This document shows, piece after piece, positions 11,391 to 20,479 of a stretch of DNA of 30,971 nucleotides (within the stretch, counting starts at the first letter, position 1; each line of letters begins with the position of its first letter). The notes beneath the pieces were generated by a model. It saw nothing but the letters and a program-made list of their open reading frames with translations. It ran no database searches and had not been told where the DNA came from. This stretch comes from Saccoglossus kowalevskii. Its lineage: Eukaryota > Hemichordata > Enteropneusta > Harrimaniidae. A program made the translations under genes and the position numbers. Location: NCBI RefSeq assembly GCF_000003605.2, contig NW_003149268.1, forward strand, positions 66,652-97,622, written 5' to 3'.

Positions 11391-11870
11391 TTAAGTGCGG
11401 GTCATGACCGAGAAATTTGTTATGTTGGCAAAAAGTGCAGAGGATATTATCACACAATCGACCAAGCTAGTTCCATTTGCAGAAATACAAGTGAAATACC
11501 CAATCCCCGTGTCTTCCCCCATCCTCTCATTTAACACATGTAAATTAAATGTGCAACAAAGAAATAGAAGCGATCGACCGAAAGTATTGAGCACATTATC
11601 CTTATTTGTGCAAGGAGCAATAAAGTTGTTCTCATTGTAGCCTTGAAAATTATTGACAACATGAGTCGCGTATTATTTAAGATATAATCTGGTTCGTCAC
11701 CAGTGCAGGAATTACAATCTCCCGTTAATATTATATTCATATCACCAAATATTGAAATATTCTTAACAATTCATTTTCTAACAGATCAATCGTATATTGT
11801 GGCACGGTGTGGTGGAGTATGTACATTGCAAAATAGTACATCTTTATCCAAAAGATTTCCATTTTAAAGA
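11391..11870 (-). pseudogene. LINE A endonuclease domain, C-terminal half
   Basis: Frames show VLFCNVYIPPHRATIYD (around 11,840-11,790), then NIILTGDCNSCTGDEPDYI (the GDFN box with Cys for Phe), and a block from LLFLCCTFNLHVLNERMG through GTSLVDCVI, with SDHLALFF beyond a stop. These match the second half of APE-type LINE endonucleases, including the terminal SDH box. The N-terminal half (NVRG and the following box) is absent here and found at 20,117-20,271. Confidence 0.75.
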
Positions 11871-11899
11871 GAAACAGTAAACAGTTGTTTTGTATTTGC

Positions 11900-12989
11900 T
11901 GTACATGATTCATGAGCTCAGTTTTTATTAAGGTAATGACCCCACCTGCAAACCTACCACGTTACGATAGTCTTGGTCGTATACAACTAAACGTCCACTA
12001 TGACTGTCCACAAAATGCAACCACTTCAAAGATGATGGATCTACTATCAACATTCGATTTCACCCAAACTGTATTACAGCCAACTCACAACAAAGAACAC
12101 GTTCTTGACTGGCTACTCCATCGATCTGATGAAAATCATGTCTTGTCCACTAAAGTTTCCAATGCCATCGCCTCTGATCATTACTGTGTTATTAGTCGCC
12201 TTAACATCACTGTACCGAAACCATTCAGTACTCATGTGATTGCTCGCAACATTCGCTCTATAAATCGTCCTTTTCTGAACAATGATCCGCACAACAGTCT
12301 TTCTGGTCTTCATCCACTGACTGTTGATGCTTTTAATTCACACTTACGGGCCATTATTGATAAGCATGCTCCAGCAACGTGTCGCCTGTTACATCGCACA
12401 GGAATGCCTCTTGGTTCAGTGCAGTCAGCACTGAATTAAAGGCCGCCAAGCAACATCGCCGCCGTGCAGAAAGACAGTAGCTAAAGTCGGGATTGACAAT
12501 TCATAAACAGATATATGTCCAATCAAAGAAACCAGTTACCAATATTGTCCACGATGCCAAAACCACCTACTATAGTGAGGAGATTGCAGTACTTGCAAAC
12601 AACTATTCAATGTTACACATCGACTACTTGGTAGAAGTGTGACTGCTACTCTGCCATCTATTTACCCATCAATTGATTTGTCTGAACGCTTTCTAGAATA
12701 CTTCGACAGTAAAGTAAAATTGATTGGAGGAAGGTTGGATTGCCAAGATCATGATATTTCTGTCCATAGCGAAAAACGTTTCCAAGGTCACACTCTCAAC
12801 AATTTTAATCCGATTTCTGAAGAGCTAGTGAAACGCGTGATTCTCAAATCTCCAGCTAAATCCTGCGATCTCGATATCATACCAACTAACTTGTTAATTG
12901 AATGTTTGGATACAATGTTACCATATATAACAACAATAATTAATGATTCACTATCTACTGGTATATTCCCGTCACCATTCAAGTCTGCC

Positions 12990-12990
<1 letters not shown>
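11900..12990 (+). mobile_element. LINE B (CR1-like), 5' part: endonuclease end and start of RT
   Basis: Plus-strand remains of a CR1-like ORF2, truncated at its 5' end. A first frame (11,912-12,439) has GRIQLNVHYD at the GDFN position, then TVLQPTHNKEHVLDWLL and SNAIASDHYCVI, the terminal SDH box of the endonuclease. A second frame (12,639-12,990) gives FLEYFDSKV, then FNPISEELVKRVI, SPAKSCDLDIIPTNLL and STGIFPSPFKSAL, which is the start of the RT domain. The frame stops abruptly at the (TAA)n tail of LINE C and resumes colinearly near 19,051. A frameshifted linker lies between the two frames. Confidence 0.85.

Positions 12991-13050
<60 letters not shown>
12991..13050 (-). repeat. (TAA)20 microsatellite, the 3' tail of LINE C
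   Basis: Twenty uninterrupted TAA units on the plus strand (TTA on the minus strand). It lies directly after the last codons of minus-strand LINE C and directly at the point where LINE B is interrupted, so it is best read as the simple-repeat 3' tail made at integration. In one plus frame it encodes poly-isoleucine, which is meaningless. Confidence 0.85.
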
Positions 13051-13051
<1 letters not shown>

Positions 13052-13065
13052 TGTTTATTGCATCT

Positions 13066-13860
13066 TTAGAAATATACATTTCTTTCAGTATATAGCAATA
13101 AAATAGCAATATAATGCTTAATTGACGTTTTGTCTGTTATTGTCATTATAAATTGAAATTTTTCATTGTTACTTTTGATTTCTTTTGGCAATATTATATG
13201 TGAGTACAAATCTTGACATAATGTCATGTATTTTGGACAAACTATTAGTAAATGTTCTTCATTTTCTACATTATGCGAATCACAATGTAGACAAATTATA
13301 TCTTGTAATGTTGTTTTGGAGCGTGTGTATCTGCCTGTTTCTATACCAAGGTTATGATTGCTTATCCTGGATTTTGTTAGAATAATTCTTTGTTTAATAT
13401 TTACAACATTTGATAAATATTGTTTATAACAAAAATCTTTCTTAAATTTTGAGTATGTACGTAATTTGCTATCATCTTTCCTTATGTTTGATCTCCAATG
13501 ATCAGTGTATTTTTGTTTCATTTGACATTTCACTTTGTTAATCAAATTTTTTAGATTTTGAGTCTAAGATTGTTTCCTTTGTATCACACAGTGAGTTCTG
13601 ATTAATTTCTGTCAACATGCCTTTCATTGTATGCATCCACATGTTACTATTATGTTGATTTCGTTATATTGTCTTCTGGAAGTTCCCGCAGTCTTAACCA
13701 ATATTTATACATGAAAGTATGTACTTCAGTCAATAATGGAAAACTACCAATCTCACTTCTACAAGCTGCATTGCTAGCATATTTTTTCAGTCCAAGAATT
13801 CTTTTACAGTGGTTAAATGTATTTTTTCAATAGCACCTCTATGCCATTTTGTGAAATCAA
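13066..13860 (-). pseudogene. LINE C ORF2 C-terminal domain
   Basis: A 159-codon open frame at 13,545-13,066 contains KDFCYKQYLSNVVNIKQR, GIETGRYTRSKTTLQDI and then CLHCDSHNVENEEHLLIVC, a C-x2-C-x9-H-x4-C zinc-knuckle of LINE type. Just upstream, in a shifted frame near 13,830-13,690, is CKRILGLKKYASNAACRSEI followed by VHTFMYKYW, part of the post-RT region. The frame runs to the stop a few bases before the (TTA)n tail, giving a very short 3' UTR. Confidence 0.8.
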
Positions 13861-13871
13861 TTGTAGAACAG

Positions 13872-14849
13872 ACCTAAAATCTACAAAACAAACATAAAAC
13901 TTTTAATTTTTTTGATCTGTTGTTCTACAATTTTTACGAAAACCAGCCTGATTATTTTCTTAAATTTTATTTTCTTCTAAGTATGTGGTTAGTCTATTAT
14001 TAATGATTGAACATAAAGTTTTACCCATGCTACTGGTTACATAGATCCTTCTATAATTGTTAGGATCATTTACATCACTCTTTTTATGTAGTTGAGTGAT
14101 TAGACTAGTATTCCATACAATTGGGAAGGATCCTGATTTTAAAATTAAATTGAAGAGTTGTGTTAATGATTTAATTAGGAGATTTGAACTAAATTTTAGT
14201 AACTCAGGACAAATACTATCAAACCCTGCTGATTTGTTTGATTTAAGATTTTTGATTGACTTTTCTGTAATTTCAATCTTGATGGAACTTTCTTTCAAAA
14301 TTGTTTGCTCTAAATTCATAATATCCATGTTAATTCTGTCTTCATCCTCTGCAGAGATATCACTATTTCATATATTATAATAATTAACCAGATGTCTGGA
14401 GATATAAAATTACTATTGTCACTTTTAGAATCTCTTAGTTGATTTAGAATATTCCAAAATTCTTTTGAATTATTATTCTCGAATGTTATTAATTTATCTA
14501 ATAATTTCTTTTGTAATTGTTGTTTTTTTAATCCTTGTCTTTTTCTTACAATAATAAATCTGTCTTATTTTATTGTCAGAAGGAATTTTCTCAATAGCTG
14601 TTTCTACCAGGTCTGCTTTAGCTTGTTTGCATTGTTGGTCAAACCAGTTTTCTTTTTTATTTTTGAATTCTTGTTAGCTTTCTTTCTGTTCAGTATTGAT
14701 CCTGCAGCTATGTCTGTAATTGAATTGAGTTGTCTAACTTCCGTATTCACTCCACTACCATTTAATTCAAATTCTTCATGACAAAAAGAGTTAATTTTAT
14801 CCTGTATTACTGTACTCGCTAACCTGTCCTGGTTGTTGATTACAGACAA
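13872..14849 (-). pseudogene. LINE C linker and reverse transcriptase, internally deleted
   Basis: The 81-codon frame at 14,849 is the linker after the endonuclease (QDRLASTVIQDKINSFCH). The 122-codon frame at 14,328-13,960 carries RT motifs KSNKSAGFDSICPELLK, FPIVWNTSLITQLHKKSDV and NDPNNYRRIYVTSS. It is followed by NQAGFRKNCRTTDQ, a stop, and KFYVCFVDF with the motif A Asp (near 13,895). Sequence then jumps straight to post-RT blocks, so motif B and the catalytic YADD-type motif C are missing: a deletion of several hundred bases. Confidence 0.8.
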
Positions 14850-14869
14850 CTTATCCCAATTCTAAATAT

Positions 14870-15350
14870 TCTGAGGTTATGTAGTGAGTAATTATTTGCA
14901 CATTTGTCTAAAATTATTTTTGGAAGTCTTAAAAGGCATGATATTTGGCAATGATCTGAGTAGCATGTGAAATTGTGAATTCTGAAAATATCAAATTTGT
15001 CTAGCAAGAAAGATATAAGAAAGTATAATCCACTGTGTTTACACCGTTATAGTGGTAATATGTTAAGTTGCCTGTTGAGTCACCGGGTATTCTACCATTC
15101 AGAATTTTAATGTCACATTTTTTTACACAGATTTATCAACATCTTACCATATGTATATATAATCACATCTCTATTATGACGTGGGTTTACATCGTCTGTA
15201 ATATAGGTGTCAGGTACTGTAATGAAATCAGTAGAGTCACTTTCTATAAAGTCAGATAATACACTTGTTCTGCTATTGAAATCACCTTGAAGAAGTATTT
15301 TGCCATGTTGTTCTTGTATAGCTTGTACTTTGTTTATCTTGTTGAAAACA
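14870..15350 (-). pseudogene. LINE C endonuclease remnant (C-terminal half)
   Basis: Minus-strand frames contain QEQHGKILLQGDFNSRT (intact GDFN box, near 15,310-15,260), DFIESDSTDFI, NLCKKCDIKILNGRIPGDST and NGVNTVDYTFL. These match the second half of an APE-type LINE endonuclease and its conserved VDY segment. The first half (NVNG and the next box) is missing between the end of ORF1 and GDFN, so this region carries a deletion as well as frameshifts. Confidence 0.7.
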
Positions 15351-15357
15351 CATATTC

Positions 15358-17395
15358 TTAGTATATTGGTGGCCTATGGCTGTATGGCTGATGACTTAAG
15401 TTGTGGCTTTTAGTTGCTGAATGTTGAAACTGTCGATGATTGGAATCATAAGGATGACGCTGCTGAATTTGATGGTATCTGGGGATTCCTAATAGAGGAG
15501 CCATAACATCCTTCATATTCTTGACTAATCGTCCAGTACCATAGTGGTTTGGATGAAGTGTGTGAATAAGATGTGATTCTGGATCTGTATATCTATTATC
15601 AATGTAGAGGAGACCTTTTTCTGACATAATACTTTCAGCTCCCTGTTTAAAGCACCAATTTGGAGATTACATGTACATTCTTTCCTTTCATTAAGATTGA
15701 GGATATGTAGAGTTTTGCCTTTGGATATGTCTTCTCTGTGTGAATGATTAATGACATGAAGTCATCCATGCATGAATCTATTGAGGTGCCATCACTTATG
15801 TCATTGGTTCCAACATGGACTACAATGATCTCAATATTATTTGCTTCTGTTTGCTGTATATATGTATCAATATCTTTGATTTGTTTCCTCTTAGAGTTCT
15901 TATGTGTGTATTCCTGTATAGTCTATTTCGTTCAATGTTCTTCAATATGGAATCTCCCACAATCATTGTATTTCGGGTTTTTTTCACCTGATAGCCATTA
16001 TCATTTTGGATAGGTTGTGTTGGGTTAGTTATCCTTTATTTTCATAACTGGCTCATACTAATTTTTGGTTTGAATCTGATGAATATTTTGATGATTGATT
16101 TCAGTCATCTGTGTCTGTAATGTGTCATTTGTTGCCTTCAATTCTTTGTTTTTTTTTGTCAGCTGTCTGTGGATTTATTCCTTTCCTTTACTTGGTTGTT
16201 GATTCATCAGATCCCTGTGTTTATGCATTTCAGTGTTTATCAAGTTCATTGATAGTAAGATATCCTTCAGGTTTTTTCATTTTGCTTTACTTGCTCATTG
16301 ATCACTGAACAGTTTCTTTCTAATTTATTCACTTTTTCTTTCATATTTGACATATCTGTGTTTCTCTCTTCAGTGAAGACAGGTTTCATATTTTTGTTGT
16401 CTGATTTGTCACTATTTACAATTTTGGTGATGTATTTGTTCAGATTGTTGACTTAGACTAGCATTGATGACTTTGAGTTGGTCAGTTATTTCTTCCATCA
16501 TGTAACCATTTCTAATAATCTCACAGTATTTTTGCTCTATACGTTGGACATTTTTGTACATCTCTGTTAAGGTTGTCAGTTGTTGCTTTATTTTGCAGTG
16601 TTGATGACCGTAGTGTAAGTTGGGGGTGATCTTGATGAAGTGTTGTTAATCTTCTTCATAGTAGTGTCTGGTGTTTTACATGTAGCTGTTTGCCTTGTTG
16701 GCGTTTTGTGGCATATTTTGCTTGATTTTTGTTTGTCTTTTTTATTCTCACACTTTCCAGTGTTGAATAGCTCTTGTCGGATTTCTTTTTACGCTTTTTA
16801 TCTTCGTTGTGTTCTTTTATTACTGTACACGTACTAGAGCCTGTTTGCTGGTCATCATCTCCATTATATTCATGTGACGTGTTTGTTACACTGTTGATTT
16901 TATCATCAGTGTCAGGCAGGTCATTTGAACTTTCAAAATCTTTATCCCTCTATCGTACTGGTCTCATGGTCTTTCTTTTATGAAAATCTCTTCCTGATTC
17001 CTTTGACACTTTTACATGAAGCTGTAGTTGTTTCTCTATACATCTCACCGGGGTTCCCCTTCATTCATAATCCATGTATGATATGAATTGCCTTGGATAA
17101 ACAAAGTTCCATTATTATACACTTTGATAGTTACAGTATTTCCGTTTTCTGTTTGCAGACGTAATTGTTGAGTTTTTTCTGTAATTTTATATTCATATTG
17201 GTAATTGTTTTCTGGATAAACATGTTTCAAACATTTCAACCACAAGTCTGTGAATAGATTACCTTGAGTCAATGTGACGCTGTGTTTATTTAATTTGAGT
17301 TCAATGTTATTTCCTTTCAGTTAATCAAAGGAGTTGAAAACATTCTTCAGTTTGTCCTCATTAAAGAATTGGTCAGTAACTAGTGACTTGCTCAT
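15358..17395 (-). pseudogene. LINE C ORF1: N-terminal VQG-type domain, charged middle, SGNH hydrolase domain
   Basis: The start is the ATG at 17,395 (MSKSLVTDQFF). One in-frame stop at 17,323-17,321 interrupts a frame that otherwise runs to about 17,045 and includes NTVTIKVYNNGTLFIQGNSY, a small domain I associate with repeat-derived invertebrate proteins. A lysine-rich, broken middle follows. The C-terminal part is a degraded SGNH esterase: block I as MIVGDSILKNI (Ser in GGAGATTCC at 15,957-15,949), block III as VVHVGTNDIS (15,814-15,800), and block V as HTLHPNHYGTG (His near 15,555). The catalytic Ser, Asn and His boxes are all still readable, separated by frameshifts. Esterase-type ORF1 proteins are known in CR1-like and other LINE clades. 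Confidence 0.75.
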
Positions 17396-17855
17396 GGTTT
17401 TGTTATGCGTGATGGTTGACAATTCACTAGAGTACTGAGTTGTTTATCAAAAACAATATGTACTGTTCTTTGTCTCTATACTAGACTGTTGCTTGCTCCT
17501 TTGTCTATAATGGCTACCAATGCGTTGTCCTTTGTCCTCTTTGTGTAGTGCTAACAACAAATAACTACAATTCTTCTCCTTGTTATAAAGTATATGCATC
17601 TATATTTGCATGAACTTTTGTTATTTCAATCAGATATCTAAATGCTCCACATTAATCAAGTCAAATCGATATATATAGTTACTTGTAGTATTCCTTGTAG
17701 TGTGACCTTCAGTTACTAGTGGCCGCTTCAGCTGTTGTTTCAGTGTCTCCATTCACTTATCAATATTACTAGTTTTTGACAACAGATCACATAAGATTTA
17801 ACTCACCAAATGAATGCATGAACATTCATAATGTGTCTTGTAATGTTGTAGTGGT
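17396..17855 (-). other. LINE C 5' untranslated region (downstream part)
   Basis: Non-coding sequence between the start codon of LINE C ORF1 and the insertion point of element D. No internal promoter motif stands out. Assignment to LINE C follows from its position inside the LINE B interruption. Confidence 0.5.
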
Positions 17856-18160
17856 ATAAAAGATCCGTGGTACACCGTGGCCATTCCAGGATGTAAACTC
17901 GTTCTTACAATTAAATAATTACAACATTAGTATATTAGGCCCATTTTCTATGATAATTCAATCGTGTGCATGCGACGCAAAACTTAATATATTGCCAAAT
18001 ATTTTGATTTCAATTATTTCCATGGGATAGCAAATTTAGTGTTTTTTGTCAAATTTGTAATTCACTATCAGTATCAGTGAGTTTGAATTTCCGCGAATTA
18101 ACATTATGGCATTTACGTCTGTCAAATAACGGCCAAATAAATACGTGGAATCATTAATTA

Positions 18161-18569
18161 CTAAGGACCTGGCGTAGAATTGGAAATTACTCCAAATAAA
18201 CAAATGTCCAATTCGGGGACAGGATAATAGTATATTTGGTTATTGATGAAATAGTAGGGCGCCACCAGACGGTATGGCTTAGCAAGTGCGTCGTGTTTCA
18301 CTCTTGAAGATTGTGCACAAAGGAAGTCGCTCATCTCNNNNNNNNNNNNNNNNNNNNNNNNNNNNNNNNNNNNNNNNNNNNNNNNNNNNNNNNNNNNNNN
18401 NNNNNNNNNNNNNNNNNNNNNNNNNNNNNNNNNNNNNNNNNNNNNNNNNNNNNNNNNNNNNNNNNNNNNNNNNNNNNNNNNNAAACGTGCTTTCCAATAC
18501 GAGACTGATTTCTCTATTAGTTCGGCCATTTAAAATCATATTCTGGACAATTAAATGGTCGGCTTCCAT
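18161..18569 (-). CDS. Possible coding remnant of element D, broken by the assembly gap
   Basis: On the minus strand an ATG at 18,569 opens 29 codons containing IVQNMILNGRTNREISLVLE. This has the flavour of a helix-turn-helix recognition segment, as at the start of many transposases. Sequence then disappears into the gap. Beyond it, a frame down to 18,161 continues with FLCAQSSRVKHDALAKPYR and PYYFINNQIYYYPVPEL. The two sides cannot be joined without the missing bases, and the frame across the gap is unknown. It may equally be non-coding. Confidence 0.25.
18338..18482. other. Assembly gap (145 N)
   Basis: An unbroken run of N inside element D. Its real length may differ. It removes the centre of the transposon, exactly where a coding region would be expected. 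Confidence 0.99.
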
Positions 18570-18601
18570 TGCTGCTCCAAAATCATTCAGAAAATGGCAG
18601 C

Positions 18602-18650
18602 GTAAAAACCGCGCAAATTCATTTTACTGTCACTTTACAGCGGTTTTTAC
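18602..18650. repeat. Perfect 11-bp inverted repeat with 27-bp loop
   Basis: GTAAAAACCGC at 18,602-18,612 is matched exactly by GCGGTTTTTAC at 18,640-18,650, inside element D. It could be a transposase binding pair or a chance hairpin. Confidence 0.6.
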
Positions 18651-18742
18651 AGACACCAGGTAATTCTGTTACCCAATGGCTGAAGCAATTTCACATCGAC
18701 CAGACATGCCCCAAAACAGATGACGACATTTGACAGGATCGG

Positions 18743-18763
18743 CCAATGCGCATGCGTATAAAA
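18743..18763 (+). promoter_or_regulatory. Promoter-like module inside element D (CCAAT, NRF1-like, TATA)
   Basis: Within 21 bp there is CCAAT (18,743-18,747), an NRF1-like palindrome TGCGCATGCG (18,747-18,756) and TATAAAA (18,757-18,763). The TATA orientation points rightwards. No ORF follows, and the possible coding remnant of D is on the other strand, so the link to a transcript is unproven. Confidence 0.35.
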
Positions 18764-19015
18764 CAGCTGGTACTAATATCCTAATTTCCTAATAACTTAT
18801 TTTGCACTCGTACAATGCAAAATACATATTTGATTAGGTTGGTTGGCCGTCAAGTACCATCCTATGGCACCCAATTCATATATAACCAATACCATTGTAC
18901 AGAGTTATGTTAACAGCGAGTCAAAAATAAGACTAATATACTAAATTTGTATTTAATTAATTGTAAGGATGAGATTACATTGTGAAATGGCCACGATGTA
19001 CCACGGATCATAAAA

Positions 19016-19050
19016 CACTATATAACTGTATTCAACTTGCTGTTAAAACA
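19016..19050 (-). other. LINE C 5' end remnant
   Basis: A short stretch between the right target duplication of element D and the point where the LINE B reading frame resumes. By position it is the extreme 5' end of LINE C. The boundary with LINE B is set only by protein colinearity and could be off by about 15 bases. Confidence 0.45.
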
Positions 19051-20116
19051 ATGGCAGATAATGATAAACCACTAATCAAGACACCATCACTGAATGTAAA
19101 TGAACTGAAAAATTATCGTCCGGTATCGAATTTTCCATTTCTTTCAACAAATCTGGAGAGAGTAGTCCTGATGCAGCTAAACGATCATCTTATCATCTCA
19201 CCATCTGCTTAATACTCATCAGTCTGCATATCGTAAATACCACAGTATTGAAACTGCACTCTTGAAAATTGTCAACGATCTACTTAATACCATTGATAGT
19301 GGCAAATTAAGCAAACTGGTTTTATTAGACTTGACACTGTCGATCACAACATTTTGCTTTATCGACTTGTACATACATTTGATATATCTGGGCCAGTTTT
19401 GAATTGACAGTCAAACCGAGGCCATGTTAATTATGTCACCAAGTCTGGCATCGAAATCATCATTTCCATTCTAAATTACTGTTGGTAGTTCACATATACA
19501 TTTTGTAACTTCAGTCAAAAATCCTGGTCTTACTCTAGACAGCAGTCTCAACATGTCGGAAATGTGTGTAAGGCGGAATACATTCAGCTAAGACAGATAA
19601 GTTCGATTCGCCATTATTCGACCCCTGATGCTACCAAGACTCTAATCTGTGCATTTGTACTTTCTCGTCTAGATTTTTGTAATAGTCTACTGGTCGGCTG
19701 TCCTCTCACTATCACAAACAAACTGCAACGTGTTCAAAACGCAGCTGCCCGGTTAATTTGTAAATCAAAGAAATCGGACCATGTCAGTCCACTTCTAAAA
19801 TCACTGCACTGGTTACCAGTTACATCTCGTATGCATTATAAAGTCGGAACTATTTGTTACAATTCCATAGCTGCCACCGGTCCATCATACATATCACAAC
19901 TACTTCAACTATATACTCCTGTCAGACAACTTCGTTCATCCTCAGACACCCGTATTTTCTTGAAACCGTGCGTTCAACCAAAACATATGGTGAACGCATA
20001 TTTGCTCATATTGGCCCCGCTACCTGGAACAATCTAACATATGATGTCCGCCACTCAAGTTCTCATGACTCTTTTTGTAATAGGTTGAAGACTCACCTAT
20101 TTGATTATTATTAAAA
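19051..20116 (+). mobile_element. LINE B (CR1-like), 3' part: rest of RT and C-terminal domain
   Basis: The RT frame broken at 12,990 resumes here: KPLIKTPSL then NELKNYRPVSNFPFLS, followed in another frame by HQSAYRKYHSIETALLKIV and KLVLLDLT, the motif A region. The sequence then skips RT motifs B and C (no YADD-type box) and continues with NPGLTLDSSLNM, KTLICAFVLSRLDFCNSLL, KLQRVQNAAARLI, SLHWLPVTSRMHYKV and, after a frameshift near 19,980, KTYGERIFAHIGPATWNNL and RLKTHLFDYY. This is the conserved CR1-type C-terminal region. The stop is followed almost at once by LINE A sequence, so almost no 3' UTR is left. Confidence 0.88.
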
Positions 20117-20271
20117 ACCTTAAAACCATGGAAATCACCCAAAAATTGCTTCTCATATTCCGCCTATGTTTTAGACAAGGAAATAATATCATAAGATAAA
20201 ATAAAATTCATAAAGTCAGACGATTCGAGTTTAGACTTGATACCTCTAACATTCCACGATATAAAACGCAT
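20117..20271 (-). pseudogene. LINE A endonuclease, N-terminal half
   Basis: The frame starts MRFISWNVRGIKSKLESS, with the NVRG box of APE-type endonucleases, then LSYDIISLSKT, where the family usually has ETW and this copy has KT followed by a stop. It ends with KQFLGDFHGFKVF at the junction with LINE B. The second half is at 11,391-11,870. Confidence 0.75.
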
Positions 20272-20479
20272 ATTATGTTTTGGTGAGCTTTGGCCAGCAT
20301 CCTGGCTTGAATCAATGTTACCATCAGTATTTACTGGTTATTTTGAAGACATGTTCTTGGCCCTGTTCTATGTAGCGCTGGTTTTCGTTTTCGTTCTGTT
20401 TTCCTTGTATTGTTACCTGCAGGGTCGTCATTTTTCTACAATGATGGCAAGTTTCCCGTATTTGTATTATTCCTTTTTC

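Larger units (their letters stand above)
8751..11890 (-). mobile_element. LINE A, 3' half (endonuclease C-terminus, RT, C-terminal domain)
   Basis: Minus-strand remains of a LINE ORF2, beginning in the middle of an apurinic-type endonuclease and running through the RT to a zinc-knuckle C-terminal domain near 9,090-9,020 and an AT-rich 3' end near 8,750. The 5' half of the same element is inferred to lie at 20,117-21,360, separated by the insertion of LINE B. Reading frames are interrupted by many stops and frameshifts. The exact 3' end is estimated from the loss of coding similarity. Confidence 0.8.
12991..17861 (-). mobile_element. LINE C, full two-ORF retrotransposon, degraded
   Basis: A minus-strand LINE inserted in the RT of LINE B. 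From 5' to 3' it has a 5' UTR (from about 19,050, interrupted by element D, down to 17,396), ORF1 with an N-terminal domain and an SGNH hydrolase domain, then ORF2 with endonuclease, RT and zinc-knuckle C-terminus, and a (TTA)n tail. Internal deletions removed the first half of the endonuclease and the middle of the RT. The total inserted length, without element D, is about 4.9 kb. I could not define a clear target-site duplication at the LINE B junctions. Confidence 0.82.
17856..19015. mobile_element. Element D: DNA transposon with ~80-bp TIRs and 6-bp target duplication
   Basis: The element proper is 17,862-19,009 and is flanked by ATAAAA on each side (17,856-17,861 and 19,010-19,015). The TIRs start GATCCGTGGTACA and stay alignable for about 80 bp through CGTGGCCATT, ATGTAA, CTTACAATTAA and TTAGTATATTAG. 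The sequence between them includes an assembly gap, so the true length is uncertain. The 6-bp duplication is unusual and I do not assign a superfamily. It sits in the 5' region of LINE C and is the youngest insertion of the nest. Confidence 0.8.

Noticed and set aside
12991-13060. Poly-isoleucine tract in a plus-strand frame
   Set aside because: It is the translation of the (TAA)n tail of LINE C running on from the LINE B frame.
15744-16983. Several plus-strand hydrophobic open frames
   Set aside because: They are antisense to LINE C ORF1, whose minus-strand translation carries the SGNH motifs.
18286-18663. Open frames reading through the N run
   Set aside because: They exist only because N codons are not stops; no continuity can be claimed across the gap.
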